DNA from: Candidatus Pantoea floridensis
GTDB taxonomy: Bacteria > Pseudomonadota > Gammaproteobacteria > Enterobacterales > Enterobacteriaceae
DNA length: 64,000 nucleotides
Direction: 5' to 3'
Assembly (NCBI RefSeq): GCF_900215435.1
Contig: NZ_OCMY01000001.1
Location: 1,488,001-1,552,000, forward strand
Within the stretch, counting starts at the first letter, position 1; the number at the start of each line of letters is the position of its first letter. Under the pieces are notes generated by a model. The model searched no databases, was not told the origin of the DNA, and saw only the letters and a program-made list of their open reading frames with translations. Below are positions 9,557 to 17,905 of the stretch, piece by piece. The position numbers and the translations under genes were made by a program.

Positions 9557-10222
9557 TCAACTCTGCAGTTGAATCGGGCCGCCCTGCTCAATGGCGCGTT
9601 GCCAGGCGGCGCGCTGCTGCATGGTTTCCAGCCAGCGTGCGGTGGCGGGCATCTCACGCAGTGAACCGCGCATCTGCAGCGCCAGCAGCGGGAAGCTCAT
9701 CTGCACATCGGCGATACTAAAACGTGAACCGGCAAAATAAGCGTGCTGGCTAAGATGCTGTTCGATGACGCTGCCGTGCAACGCCAGCTGTTTGTTCAGC
9801 CAGGCCTTTTGAATGCCCTTACTCAGCGCGATGCCCGCTGGACGCAGCAGCCACGGCACCGGCTTCTTGCCCAGCTGAGCAAACACCAGTTTCATCACTA
9901 ACAGCGGCATGAGCGATCCTTCGGCGTAATGGAGCCAATAACGCGACTGAATCTGTTCATCCTCATCACTCAAGGCCAGCTGATGTTCACTGTCATAGCG
10001 CATTTGCAGATATTCGAGAATAGCGCCCGATTCGGCAATAACCCGATTGCCATCGGTGATCACCGGGGATTTACCCAGCGGATGGACTTTCTTTAAGGAA
10101 TCAGGCGCCAGCAGGCTGTTTTCACGCTGATAACGTTTGATTTGGTAAGGCACCGAGAGCTCTTCCAGCAGCCATAACACGCGGTGCGAGCGGGAATTTT
10201 CCAGATGGTGAACGGTGATCAT
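9557..10222 (-). CDS. Glutathione S-transferase family protein
   Basis: 221-aa soluble GST: thioredoxin-like N-domain (1-80; catalytic-site motif SRSHRVLWLLEE near residues 10-21, cis-Pro/ESGAI glutathione-binding motif ESGAILEYL at about 64) and an all-helical C-domain with the N-capping box SIADVQMSF. Substrate is unknown. It lies next to soxR on the same strand, a placement also known in Salmonella, and a role in electrophile or redox stress is plausible but not shown. Confidence 0.92.
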   Translation of the reverse strand: MITVHHLENSRSHRVLWLLEELSVPYQIKRYQRENSLLAPDSLKKVHPLGKSPVITDGNRVIAESGAILEYLQMRYDSEHQLALSDEDEQIQSRYWLHYAEGSLMPLLVMKLVFAQLGKKPVPWLLRPAGIALSKGIQKAWLNKQLALHGSVIEQHLSQHAYFAGSRFSIADVQMSFPLLALQMRGSLREMPATARWLETMQQRAAWQRAIEQGGPIQLQS

Positions 10223-10266
10223 ACGGTTTTCCTTGCCGGTAAAAGTGTCCCGGCAAGTATAGTCGA

Positions 10267-10743
10267 TTACCGTTTCTGCTCGTCTTGTTCAGGATCGAGC
10301 AGTACCGCACCCGAACCTTGTTCGCCCAGGCGGTCACCGGGATTGCGTAGCGGGCAGTCACGCATCGATAAACAGCCGCAGCCGATGCAGCCATCAAGAT
10401 CGTTACGTAAACGCGTAAGGGTTTCGATGCGCTTATCCAGTTCTTCACGCCAGTGCTGCGTTAGCGCATCCCACTCCTGCGTAGACATACGCTTATTGGC
10501 CGGCACGTGCGTCAGGCTATCGCTCACCGTTGCCAGCGGAATGCCAATGCGCTGCGCAATTTTAATGATCGCCACGCGGCGCAACACATCTCGGCTGTAA
10601 CGGCGCTGATTACCGCCGTTGCGTGAGCTAAAAATCAATCCTTTGGTTTCATAGAAGTGCAGCGCCGAGACCGCCACACCGCTGCGTTTCGCCACTTCAC
10701 CCGGCGTCAGCACCGGCTTCGGGTAATTGCGTTCTTTTTTCAT
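10267..10743 (-). CDS. soxR: Redox-sensing transcriptional activator SoxR
   Basis: 158-aa MerR-family dimeric regulator. The N-terminal winged HTH ([21 protein letters not shown]) is followed by the dimerisation coiled coil and the [2Fe-2S] cluster site [12 protein letters not shown] (four cysteines). Oxidation of the cluster by redox-cycling agents or superoxide activates soxS, which is divergent 98 bases away with a 19-bp-spacer promoter between them. Length and motif match enteric SoxR (154 aa). The gene start at 10743 has the usual MKKE lead. Confidence 0.97.
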   Translation of the reverse strand: MKKERNYPKPVLTPGEVAKRSGVAVSALHFYETKGLIFSSRNGGNQRRYSRDVLRRVAIIKIAQRIGIPLATVSDSLTHVPANKRMSTQEWDALTQHWREELDKRIETLTRLRNDLDGCIGCGCLSMRDCPLRNPGDRLGEQGSGAVLLDPEQDEQKR

Positions 10744-10751
10744 TTTGGGCC

Positions 10752-10782
10752 TTTACCTCAAGTTAACTTGAGGAATTATACT
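10752..10782 (+). promoter_or_regulatory. soxS promoter with SoxR operator
   Basis: -35 TTTACC (10752-10757) and -10 TATACT (10777-10782) are separated by 19 bp, the over-long spacer typical of MerR-family targets. The spacer contains most of the perfect palindrome CCTCAAGTTAACTTGAGG (10756-10773), identical to the known SoxR site. Confidence 0.95.
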
Positions 10783-10841
10783 CGCACCCCAACAAAACTA
10801 CGAATTTCTAACCAGGTATTAACCATCAGAAGGATGAGGCT

Positions 10842-11273
10842 ATGATGCAACAGGAAATCATTCATTCGCTGACCCACTGGATCGATCAGAATCTGGATAA
10901 AGCGCTGTCAATTGATGAAGTCGCAGCAAAATCAGGTTACTCAAAATGGCATCTGCAGCGTATGTTCCGTGCCGTCACGAAACAGACGCTGGGTGGCTAT
11001 ATTCGCGAACGTCGTCTGACGCTGGCCGCAGAAGCGCTGCGTCAAACCCAGCGCCCGGTATTCGATATCGCCATGCAGTACGGCTACGATTCGCAGCAGA
11101 CGTTCTCACGCGTGTTCCGCCGTCAGTTCTCGCAAACGCCGACCGCTTATCGTCATACCATGCGTCGTCAGGCGATGATGCAGCGTCCACGTTTGCTCAG
11201 TTTTGACTGCGTCGAGAGCAGTATGAACAGCTTTGCCCAACGTACAACCGGCGAGTGCTGCCCGGTTAGCTAA
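10842..11273 (+). CDS. soxS: SoxS regulator with C-terminal extension
   Basis: 143-aa AraC/XylS-family activator of the superoxide and multidrug regulon. Two HTH motifs (SIDEVAAKSGYSKWHLQRMF and PVFDIAMQYGYDSQQTFSRV) fill residues 1-107, collinear with the 107-aa E. coli SoxS. About 36 extra residues follow (TMRRQAMMQRPRLLSFDCVE, then a Ser/Cys-rich tail); the stop that ends E. coli SoxS is absent. Divergent from soxR, with the SoxR operator in between, so identity is not in doubt. No evidence is seen for a Rob-like effector domain. A modest GC-rich hairpin follows the stop. Confidence 0.95.
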   Translation: MMQQEIIHSLTHWIDQNLDKALSIDEVAAKSGYSKWHLQRMFRAVTKQTLGGYIRERRLTLAAEALRQTQRPVFDIAMQYGYDSQQTFSRVFRRQFSQTPTAYRHTMRRQAMMQRPRLLSFDCVESSMNSFAQRTTGECCPVS

Positions 11274-11283
11274 CCTTTTCTGC

Positions 11284-11312
11284 GCGCCCCAAGCGGGCGC
11301 ACCTCTCTTTTT
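11284..11312 (+). terminator. Weak terminator after soxS
   Basis: GCGCCC (11284-11289) pairs with GGGCGC (11295-11300), followed by a broken pyrimidine run ACCTCTCTTTTT. Confidence 0.5.
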
Positions 11313-11371
11313 GCCCGCAAATTCCTCCCTCTTTGATGAAAAAATTTCTACCATACAAGGTATAAATTTTG

Positions 11372-11414
11372 TTCAAAATTTAAAATCGAGTGATATAATG
11401 TGAGCCAAGTCACA
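11372..11414 (+). promoter_or_regulatory. Promoter and CRP site upstream of yjcB
   Basis: -10 TATAAT (11394-11399) follows a poor -35 (TTCAAA, 11372-11377). Overlapping its downstream edge is TGTGAGCCAAGTCACA (11399-11414), a perfect TGTGA-N6-TCACA CRP site. The position over the start site would favour repression by cAMP-CRP. The mRNA leader to yjcB is about 120 bases. Confidence 0.65.
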
Positions 11415-11527
11415 CTTTCTTGTTTGCAGTAAGACGGCCAGAAGGGCTTCCCTGACCTTCCTTCTTTGCCGCCAGTGATGTCCATTGAATGTCGGGGATA
11501 TCACTGATTCTAAGAGGTTTTTTGCAG

Positions 11528-11809
11528 ATGGCCACGTTAACCACCAGTTTGATTGTTATGCGCTGGGAACTCCTGAGCGCAGTAATGATGTTCTTTGCCA
11601 GCACCATGAAAATTCGACTGCGTCAAAACAGTCATCACGTGATGGCGCTGCTGTGTGGAGGTATTGGTGTGGGCATGTCCTGCTGGTTCGTTACCGGCCT
11701 GCTTGGCATTACGTTAAGCATGGAGAATCTGCATAACTTTATGGAAATCTCTAAGAACGCCTTTATCCAGGTGATGAGCCAGGCGCCAGCAGACTGGCCG
11801 ATGCCTTAA
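11528..11809 (+). CDS. yjcB: YjcB family small membrane protein
   Basis: 93-aa protein collinear with E. coli YjcB (MATLTT...RW.LLSAVMMF.AST). Two hydrophobic segments (about 8-25 and 40-62) suggest an inner-membrane protein; function unknown. The ATG at 11528 is chosen, with AAGAGG upstream and homology beginning exactly there; an in-frame start 13 codons earlier lacks support. It lies near soxS as in E. coli, but ssb, its usual other neighbour, is displaced 7.7 kb by an accessory insertion. Confidence 0.92.
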   Translation: MATLTTSLIVMRWELLSAVMMFFASTMKIRLRQNSHHVMALLCGGIGVGMSCWFVTGLLGITLSMENLHNFMEISKNAFIQVMSQAPADWPMP

Positions 11810-11819
11810 TCGCCGCCAA

Positions 11820-11851
11820 TAAAAAACCCCGCCAAGGCGGGGTTTTTTATT
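11820..11851. terminator. Bidirectional terminator between yjcB and the polysaccharide cassette
   Basis: AAAAAACCCCGCC (11821-11833) with GGCGGGGTTTTTT (11837-11849) is a near-perfect stem with A- and T-runs, serving both convergent transcripts. Confidence 0.93.
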
Positions 11852-11865
11852 TTGCTGTGTGATTC

Positions 11866-12816
11866 TTAAATTTTCTTCAATACGGCCGGGATGGCGACAT
11901 CCGCAACCGTGACGCCCGGTATCTTCGTACCGCGACGATCCTGAATCCACATATCACCCATCATTTGATTAAGCCCGCGATCCAGACCGGTCACTAAGCC
12001 AGCTCCCGGCGTAAAGGTCAATTCGCCAAAGTAGATCTGGTCGTTATCGATGTACCAATCCACGCGCACGTAATCGAAATCACTGGCCAGCGTTTTGCTC
12101 AACGCCAGGGCGTGCTGTAACGACGCCATCTGCGGTGTCACGTCCAGGCCGGTATCACGAATCTTGTGATAGGCCTCTTTCAGATTGTTAACATAAAAGT
12201 TCATCGACAACAGCGGATTACAGCGGTTGTAAATCACCTGCAGCACATATTCAAAATTGCCATCGCGCTTATTGAACATGTGGAATTTGTAATCAATCGG
12301 TGCCGTTTTACCATCACCGATGTACTGCTCCACCAGAATACGCGGCTTGATGTAGCGATAGTGAATCTCACGCGCCTCATTGGCGAAGTCGGTTTTCAAC
12401 CAGCGATGACAGTCGTTAATAATCTGCTGCTTCTTCAGCGCGTCCGGCTCTTCCAGCAGGATTTCCACCATGTTGGAGGCATGATTCGGTTTGATCACCG
12501 TATTTTTCCAGCTCGGCAAGGTGTGCAGCGAGCTGGGATCGCTGGTTTCATATACCAGCGGGATCAGGTATTCGCTACCCACTTTCTCGGCGATATATTC
12601 ACGCACTGAATATTTGTCCGACAGGCGTCCGTAGATCTGATAGTCGCCGTGGACGAATTTGCGGTACAGCACCTTCTCATTGAAGACCTTCGGCTCACGC
12701 AGGTTGGGTAATCTACGAAACTTATGAAAGTAGTAGATACGATCCTGGGTTGCCCAGGGCATCTTCTTAATGAAGTACTGCACGCTTCTTCTGAGTTCTT
12801 CTTTCAACTTGAGCAT
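11866..12816 (-). CDS. TupA-like ATP-grasp protein (polysaccharide cassette)
   Basis: 316-aa protein of the ATPgrasp_TupA family, usually found in teichuronopeptide, capsule or O-antigen loci, where members are thought to ligate amino acids or other groups to sugars. Features: N-terminal LPNLREPKVFNEKVLYRK, a VIKPNHASN glycine/lysine loop for ATP, and the metal/ATP site DFDYVRVDWYIDNDQIYFGE, then TFTPGAGL. No signal or membrane segment. The ATG at 12816 has GAGG six bases upstream; an ATG at 12828 overlapping the flippase stop (ATGA) is the alternative. It is translationally close to the flippase gene, so the pair is one operon. Substrate unknown. Confidence 0.82.
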   Translation of the reverse strand: MLKLKEELRRSVQYFIKKMPWATQDRIYYFHKFRRLPNLREPKVFNEKVLYRKFVHGDYQIYGRLSDKYSVREYIAEKVGSEYLIPLVYETSDPSSLHTLPSWKNTVIKPNHASNMVEILLEEPDALKKQQIINDCHRWLKTDFANEAREIHYRYIKPRILVEQYIGDGKTAPIDYKFHMFNKRDGNFEYVLQVIYNRCNPLLSMNFYVNNLKEAYHKIRDTGLDVTPQMASLQHALALSKTLASDFDYVRVDWYIDNDQIYFGELTFTPGAGLVTGLDRGLNQMMGDMWIQDRRGTKIPGVTVADVAIPAVLKKI

Positions 12817-12824
12817 ATCTGACC

Positions 12825-14081
12825 TCATTTGTAGGTTTTGTAGTTGAGTGAGGAAACCTGGATTTTTTGGATGACGCCATTTTTGAAGAAGTAATTCATT
12901 ACGGTAAGAGACAGCAATTCTGAGATGAAAACGCTCCAGGCGGCACCCATGATGCCGTAGCCCTGTATCAGCCACCACGACAGCGGCAAGCTGATAACCA
13001 TCAGGCAAACAATTTTCTTCAACAGATAATTAAACCCGCCTTCTTTGACCATGTAGCGATACGCTACGGTCCCCATCGCCGAAAAGCAGGTTGCTAACGA
13101 CAACAACGTAATGAGACTTCCTGACTGTGTGTATTCGTGACCATACAAAGCGATGATGATTTTTTCGCCGTACATCGCGATCACCGCTAACAACAACAAT
13201 GAAACACCCATGACATAACCATTGAGCCGTGCTGTCAGCTTCATGGCGGCTTCTCCACGCTCACGGAAGATTTCCGAGAAGCAGGAAGTGATGATGGCAA
13301 CCGGAATAAAAATCCATGAAGCCGAAATAGTATTTGCCGCGGCAAACAGGCCGAGGTCGCGCGCTGAAGCGATGCCCGCCAGGAACATCTGGGCCGCTTT
13401 CACCTGCACTGAGATGAAAATACTGGAAATGGCCAGCGGCAATCCGGCATAGAGCAGGTAGCGCAAATAGGCGTTGCGCTTCTCCTGTGGCGGTGCCACA
13501 TCCTCATTTTCGCGGTAAAAATTAATGCGCTTAATGGCATACGGCACCAGCGTCACCGCCACAATGGATACGGTGAGCCACAGCGGATTGAGGTGTAGCC
13601 AGGCAATGAGGAAACTCAGCGTGAATCCCAGCAGCAATCCCACCGAGTTAGCGATGGTGTTCAGCCGTGACGCTAAGCGCGCATTGTTATAGACGCTGAA
13701 AGTGTCCTGCGTCACAAACACCGAGGAAATAAACGAGGCCAGTGCAAAGGCGAGGAAATTTTCCTGCATGTTGTACCAGACCCAAATCAACACCGGCAGC
13801 GATGTGAGCAAAAGCAAAACCAGGCGCATATTGCGCGCTACGGTCATCAGGCGCAGCCCTTTCGGTGCGCTTTTGCTAATCCGCTTAAACAGAATGGTTT
13901 CCGTACCGAAAATCGCCACGGTTTGCACCATGGAAAACAGTGAGGTCGAAAACGCCATTTGGCCAAAGATGGTTGGGCCAAAGGATTTTGCCACGTAGGA
14001 GGTCACAAATATGACGCCGAACACGGAGACAATCTTTTCAGACATCATCCAGGCGGCATTCGACATTACGCTCAATTTCAT
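12825..14081 (-). CDS. Oligosaccharide flippase family protein (Wzx-like)
   Basis: 418-aa MOP-superfamily polysaccharide transporter with about 12-14 hydrophobic helices, and the N-terminal region (VMSNAAWMMSEKIVSVFGVI) typical of Polysacc_synt proteins. Such proteins flip undecaprenol-linked oligosaccharides across the inner membrane. The ATG at 14081 is chosen because AAGGA precedes it by seven bases; upstream in-frame codons lack a site. Paired with the ATP-grasp gene but with no polymerase or glycosyltransferase nearby, so it presumably serves a glycan made elsewhere or has a specialised export role. Confidence 0.87.
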   Translation of the reverse strand: MKLSVMSNAAWMMSEKIVSVFGVIFVTSYVAKSFGPTIFGQMAFSTSLFSMVQTVAIFGTETILFKRISKSAPKGLRLMTVARNMRLVLLLLTSLPVLIWVWYNMQENFLAFALASFISSVFVTQDTFSVYNNARLASRLNTIANSVGLLLGFTLSFLIAWLHLNPLWLTVSIVAVTLVPYAIKRINFYRENEDVAPPQEKRNAYLRYLLYAGLPLAISSIFISVQVKAAQMFLAGIASARDLGLFAAANTISASWIFIPVAIITSCFSEIFRERGEAAMKLTARLNGYVMGVSLLLLAVIAMYGEKIIIALYGHEYTQSGSLITLLSLATCFSAMGTVAYRYMVKEGGFNYLLKKIVCLMVISLPLSWWLIQGYGIMGAAWSVFISELLSLTVMNYFFKNGVIQKIQVSSLNYKTYK

Positions 14082-14608
14082 TGACTGATCCTTAGTATTA
14101 CGAACTACAACAACTTTCGGTACAACATCCTTGAAATGAATTAACAAGCGCTCAGTGGGCCTGACTTAATTAATGAACTTCAAACCAAACTGGTCCGAAA
14201 AATGAGACTCGCGTCAGGAATTAAGAACTATATTCAGGAAAATTCCGATTATATCCGGTGCGAAACTCCGTGGATGTAAACGATTTCAGCTTAAATTCCG
14301 CACAAACGTTTACTGGCACACCCGAGCATTTCAGCGTCTGGGTTATGCCGTTTTTCCAATGAATGTAGTATTTTTTCTGCATTTGGGATGGAGTGAATTT
14401 ATATCAAAAACCTAACGCCCGGAAGGCGTTCAATGCCATTCAGAATAAAATAAGATTTATCCCATGATGATATTTCTTCTAAATATCTTAATTTAACCCT
14501 CGCAATTCAAATCGCGCACTTTAATACTGCATTAATAGTGTTTTTGCAGTGCCAGATATTAATACAGTAATTCTCATCCACTAATTGATAAGAAAGGTAA
14601 TAGCATTT
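14082..14608. other. AT-rich intergenic region, no gene seen
   Basis: This 527-bp divergent gap between the flippase and the IS3-derived gene must carry both promoters. The only structure noted is a small hairpin AACGCC/GGCGTT at 14414-14430 with no U-run. No JUMPstart element was recognised. Confidence 0.5.
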
Positions 14609-15004
14609 ATGAGAAAGTCACGATATAGCGAAGAGCAAATCACAAATGCCATTAAAGCTTCTGAAACGGGAGTGAAAGTCAGGGAGATTTGTGAGGAGCT
14701 AGGCATTTCCGAGGCCACTTTCTATAGCTGGAAGAAGAAATTCTCAGGGTTATCCTCCGAAGAAGGTCGTAAAATCAAGGAGCTGGAAGATCAGCTACTT
14801 AACCTTACGCGCGAGCTGCAATCACTGAGTTCGGACAAAGAGATGCTGCAAAGCGTGCTAAAAAACTTCTTCACCACAAATGAAAAGCGCCAGGCCGTTA
14901 ACTTCCTGCAAACCACGTTCGACATAGGTACCCGTCGTAGCTGCCGCTTGCTGGATATTAGCCGTAGCGTTTATCACTATCCATCAGGAACAGATAATCG
15001 CTAG
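14609..15004 (+). CDS. IS3-family OrfA/OrfB-derived HTH protein lacking the catalytic domain
   Basis: 131-aa protein. Residues 1-50 match the IS3/IS407-group OrfA HTH (SRYSEEQITNAIKASETGVK, then ISEATFYSWKKKF); residues 55-85 form a leucine-zipper-like coil (IKELEDQLLNLTRELQSL, SSDKEMLQ). It continues in frame into what resembles the OrfB N-terminus (EKRQAVNFLQ, RRSCRLLDISRSVYHY), then stops. In real IS3 elements OrfA and OrfB are joined by -1 frameshifting and OrfB carries the DDE integrase, which is absent. AGAAAGG lies 11 bases upstream of the ATG. No terminal inverted repeats or target duplication were found. It may be an IS remnant or a domesticated DNA-binding protein. Confidence 0.75.
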   Translation: MRKSRYSEEQITNAIKASETGVKVREICEELGISEATFYSWKKKFSGLSSEEGRKIKELEDQLLNLTRELQSLSSDKEMLQSVLKNFFTTNEKRQAVNFLQTTFDIGTRRSCRLLDISRSVYHYPSGTDNR

Positions 15005-15937
15005 CATTATTAAGGCCGATGTTATTTGACTTAATGCTGAGATTTGTTCTTACCAGAAGATATGAAGATCATTTAATTCGGCGTTCACAACATAACAATT
15101 CGAACCAATTTTTCCTGATGAATACCATCGCGGAATTGCTTCCTTTTTTGCGGTAAAATAGATTCACATCAGCAAAAGTCTCTCTATTCAAGCCATTTAG
15201 ACGAAGTCCAATCTCATTAACGTGAGATTGGCGCTTCGGCTATTACTTTACCAACATTAATCATCAGCCCTGAATGCAGACAATTCTGTTAAGCATTAAT
15301 GAACAACGCCGTGTAACCGCTAACACATTGCCTCTGTTTTCAATTGGATCTATTGCCTGACTTTACGATTACCTGTTTCAACGGAACTAGTCTAAATCCG
15401 CCAACTTGCTGCCAGGAATTATCCTGATTAGATACGTTATTGCTCCTAAACAATAACGGCTAAAAAGTGGCGGATAAGGTAAATTCTTTCACCATAATCA
15501 TCGCCGCGCTTAATGGTTTTTTGTTCACGCCTAATCGAATGTTTCTTAACAACGGCGTATTCCCTTAAGCAAAAAGTGGCTTTTCAACGGCCGACTTCAG
15601 TGCCAGGGGGCGATAAAAGGCAGGTTAAATGCACCTTTTTGCGCCTCTTCACGCCTGTTTTTACCTCGCCGGAACGCACTTTAGCCACGGTGATGTGTCC
15701 TCAGGGCGCGTTTAAGTGGCCTTAACATCATTAAATTCCCCCTTGCTGCTTATCCGGATCGCGTCTTTTATGACAAAAAGGCGCGATAAAAAGGGATGAA
15801 ATGAGCCGTATTGTTATATGGCGGGCAAAGTGTGCGGTAAAAAGGGCAATACGAAGGGTGGAAAGCGTGGGGGAAATTCTTAAAAACACAGGGAAAAGCG
15901 CTCCTGAATCGTTTATCCAGTCGCGCTATCTGAGACC
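15005..15937. other. 933-bp AT-rich region without a recognisable gene
   Basis: Only short, unsupported reading frames occur. One clear structure is a perfect 9-bp stem CCAATCTCA/TGAGATTGG (15208-15231) with a possible outer CGAAG/CTTCG extension (15202-15206, 15234-15238). Composition is distinctly more AT-rich than the flanking coding DNA. It could hold an untranslated RNA or decayed foreign DNA; nothing identifies either. Confidence 0.5.
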
Positions 15938-16879
15938 TTAAGCCTTCTGCGGTTTAATACGCATCGCATAGATCACACCCACGAGCAGACAGCCGATACC
16001 CATTAGGGTTAATAGCGGCGGCCAGCTTTGTCGCCACAGAAATGCCCACAGCAAACCGGCTAAGGTTTCAAAGACAATCAGCGGCCCCATGATCACCGTT
16101 GGCACGCGCTGGCTGGCAGCATTCCAGCACAATGTGCCCAGCCATGAGCAAAACAGTCCCAGTCCCAGCATTAACAGCAGATAGCGCTGCGGCTGTGGCC
16201 CAAACGGCAGAGCAAACTCAGGTTGCTGCCAGTGAAGTTGTCCGCAAACTAAGAGAAAGAGCACCAGCGCCAGCGGCAGCGTCACTAAACCTTGTGCCGT
16301 CGCCCAGCTGCCTGCTTTATGCTGCGGATGAGCACGCAACCATAAACCATTGCGCAGGGGATACCAGGTCCAGCACGCTAAAGCCAGTATCGCAAACAAC
16401 AAACCCAGCAGATAACGCGACCAATCAAAATCGGGCCCCTGCGTCTGCATCTCGGCCATATTCACGCAGATCAGCCCAACAGCAATAATGAGTAAAGCCG
16501 GCATCAGCTTACGCCACGGCAGGCGTCCCTCCACGTGGCCATAGCAAAGATTGGCCGTCACGGTCATCACCACCGGCAGCGTGCCGATAATCATGGTGGA
16601 GATCGGTGCACCGGTTCGTTGAATCGCGCTGGAAAGAAACGTGTAATACAGCAGGTTACCAATCAGTGATAGCTTCAGCGCTTCAACCCAATCTTTGCGC
16701 GTTAGCTGACGCAAGCGGCGGCGATCGAACCAGGCCAGCGGCAACACCAATAAACCAAATGCCACATAGCGCCCGGCCGATTGTAAGGTGCCGGGATAAT
16801 CCGGAATCAGTAGCGGGCCGACGAAGATCAGCCCCCACATTAGCCCCGCGGCCAGCGCAAACAGTACTCCAGCAAACAT
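15938..16879 (-). CDS. EamA/DMT family transporter
   Basis: 313-aa inner-membrane protein with ten predicted helices arranged as two EamA repeats (about 1-140 and 155-300). Members export amino acids, metabolites or drugs; substrate is not evident. The start at 16879 has GGAAGAG upstream. An AraC-family regulator gene lies 73 bases upstream on the same strand, a common regulator/exporter pairing, so this exporter is its likely target. Confidence 0.9.
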   Translation of the reverse strand: MFAGVLFALAAGLMWGLIFVGPLLIPDYPGTLQSAGRYVAFGLLVLPLAWFDRRRLRQLTRKDWVEALKLSLIGNLLYYTFLSSAIQRTGAPISTMIIGTLPVVMTVTANLCYGHVEGRLPWRKLMPALLIIAVGLICVNMAEMQTQGPDFDWSRYLLGLLFAILALACWTWYPLRNGLWLRAHPQHKAGSWATAQGLVTLPLALVLFLLVCGQLHWQQPEFALPFGPQPQRYLLLMLGLGLFCSWLGTLCWNAASQRVPTVIMGPLIVFETLAGLLWAFLWRQSWPPLLTLMGIGCLLVGVIYAMRIKPQKA

Positions 16880-16952
16880 ACATCTCTTCCTTTACAGGTA
16901 ATTTGCTGCAGTGTGATGGAGCAGATAGTTAAAGGCTTGTAGCAGATTGCGG

Positions 16953-17783
16953 TTAGCGCGAGTGGAAGACTTGTTTTTGGTAGCGTCCAGGTGTGATGCC
17001 GTAGCGATGGGCGAATGCACGCGTGAGATGGGCCTGATCGGTTAGGCCGACAGATGCCGCAACCGTCGCGGCACTTTCACCGCGTGCCAGCTGCTGTTTG
17101 GCCGCGAACAAGCGAAATGCCATCAGCATTTGATGCGGGGTGACGTGAAAGTGTTGTTTGAAACTGCGCAGAAAATGCCACGGCGACAGTGACGCCAGCG
17201 CTGCGAGATCTTCAAGCCGCACCGGCTCGGCGAGATTTTCGCGCAGATAGTCGCGAACGGCATCAAAGCGATGCGTCGCTTCTGCGGGGCGCGGTTCGCC
17301 CTGGCGTGCCAGTGGACGCATCAGTTCCAGCAGTTCGAGCAGCGTGCTTTCACGCTCCAGCGCGGTTTCTGCCTGCCACATCTGTGCCAGCAGTTGAGAA
17401 AACGGCTGTGCCAGACGCACATCAGTACGTAGCGCCTCGCTGAACCACCAGTGACGATCGCCGGTTAATCGATCCATTTCCTGCGGATCGATGTAGATCA
17501 TACGATAACGCCAACCGTCATCGCAGGCTGATTCACCGGTGTGCAGCTCATCGGGATTCATCATTATCAGCGAATGTTGGGGCGCGGTGTAGTTGGCACC
17601 ACGATAGCGGAAACGCTGGGCTCCAGACTCTATGGTGCCGATGCCAAAGGCTTCATGGGTATGCGGCTCAAAAGCGTAGCGGGAGATGTGCGCCTGATAA
17701 AGCTCAATGCCTGGCAGCTCAGCGAAATGCTGAAACTGCGCCCGATCTTGCTCACAAGGAAAAACGTCAGGAACCACCTTCAC
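16953..17783 (-). CDS. AraC family transcriptional regulator
   Basis: 276-aa regulator with an N-terminal cupin sensing domain (AraC_binding, HTHEAFGIGTIESG region, residues 30-160) and a C-terminal double HTH (about 175-270; RLEDLAALASLSPWHFLRSF). The start codon is GTG at 17783, supported by GGAGG six bases upstream. It precedes an EamA exporter on the same strand and probably controls it; inducer unknown. Confidence 0.9.
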   Translation of the reverse strand: MKVVPDVFPCEQDRAQFQHFAELPGIELYQAHISRYAFEPHTHEAFGIGTIESGAQRFRYRGANYTAPQHSLIMMNPDELHTGESACDDGWRYRMIYIDPQEMDRLTGDRHWWFSEALRTDVRLAQPFSQLLAQMWQAETALERESTLLELLELMRPLARQGEPRPAEATHRFDAVRDYLRENLAEPVRLEDLAALASLSPWHFLRSFKQHFHVTPHQMLMAFRLFAAKQQLARGESAATVAASVGLTDQAHLTRAFAHRYGITPGRYQKQVFHSR

Positions 17784-17905
17784 AACCCACCTCCAGATTA
17801 AAAGCGACTATAAGCATGCGCGGGGATGCCGATAAATGCAAAACGGATTTGCTTTACCTCTTCACGTATTCACCTGACACTCAAAGGACTGAAAAGGAGA
17901 TAACG

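Noticed and set aside
14295..14312. PurR-like sequence CACAAACGTTTACTGG
   Set aside because: It shares the central AAACGTTT but fails the specified outer positions of the PurR consensus, and no purine gene is adjacent.
14609..15004. Complete IS3-family element
   Set aside because: No integrase domain, inverted terminal repeats or target-site duplication could be found.
15513..15725. 70-codon frame in the AT-rich gap
   Set aside because: No ribosome site, no recognisable family and no neighbour logic.
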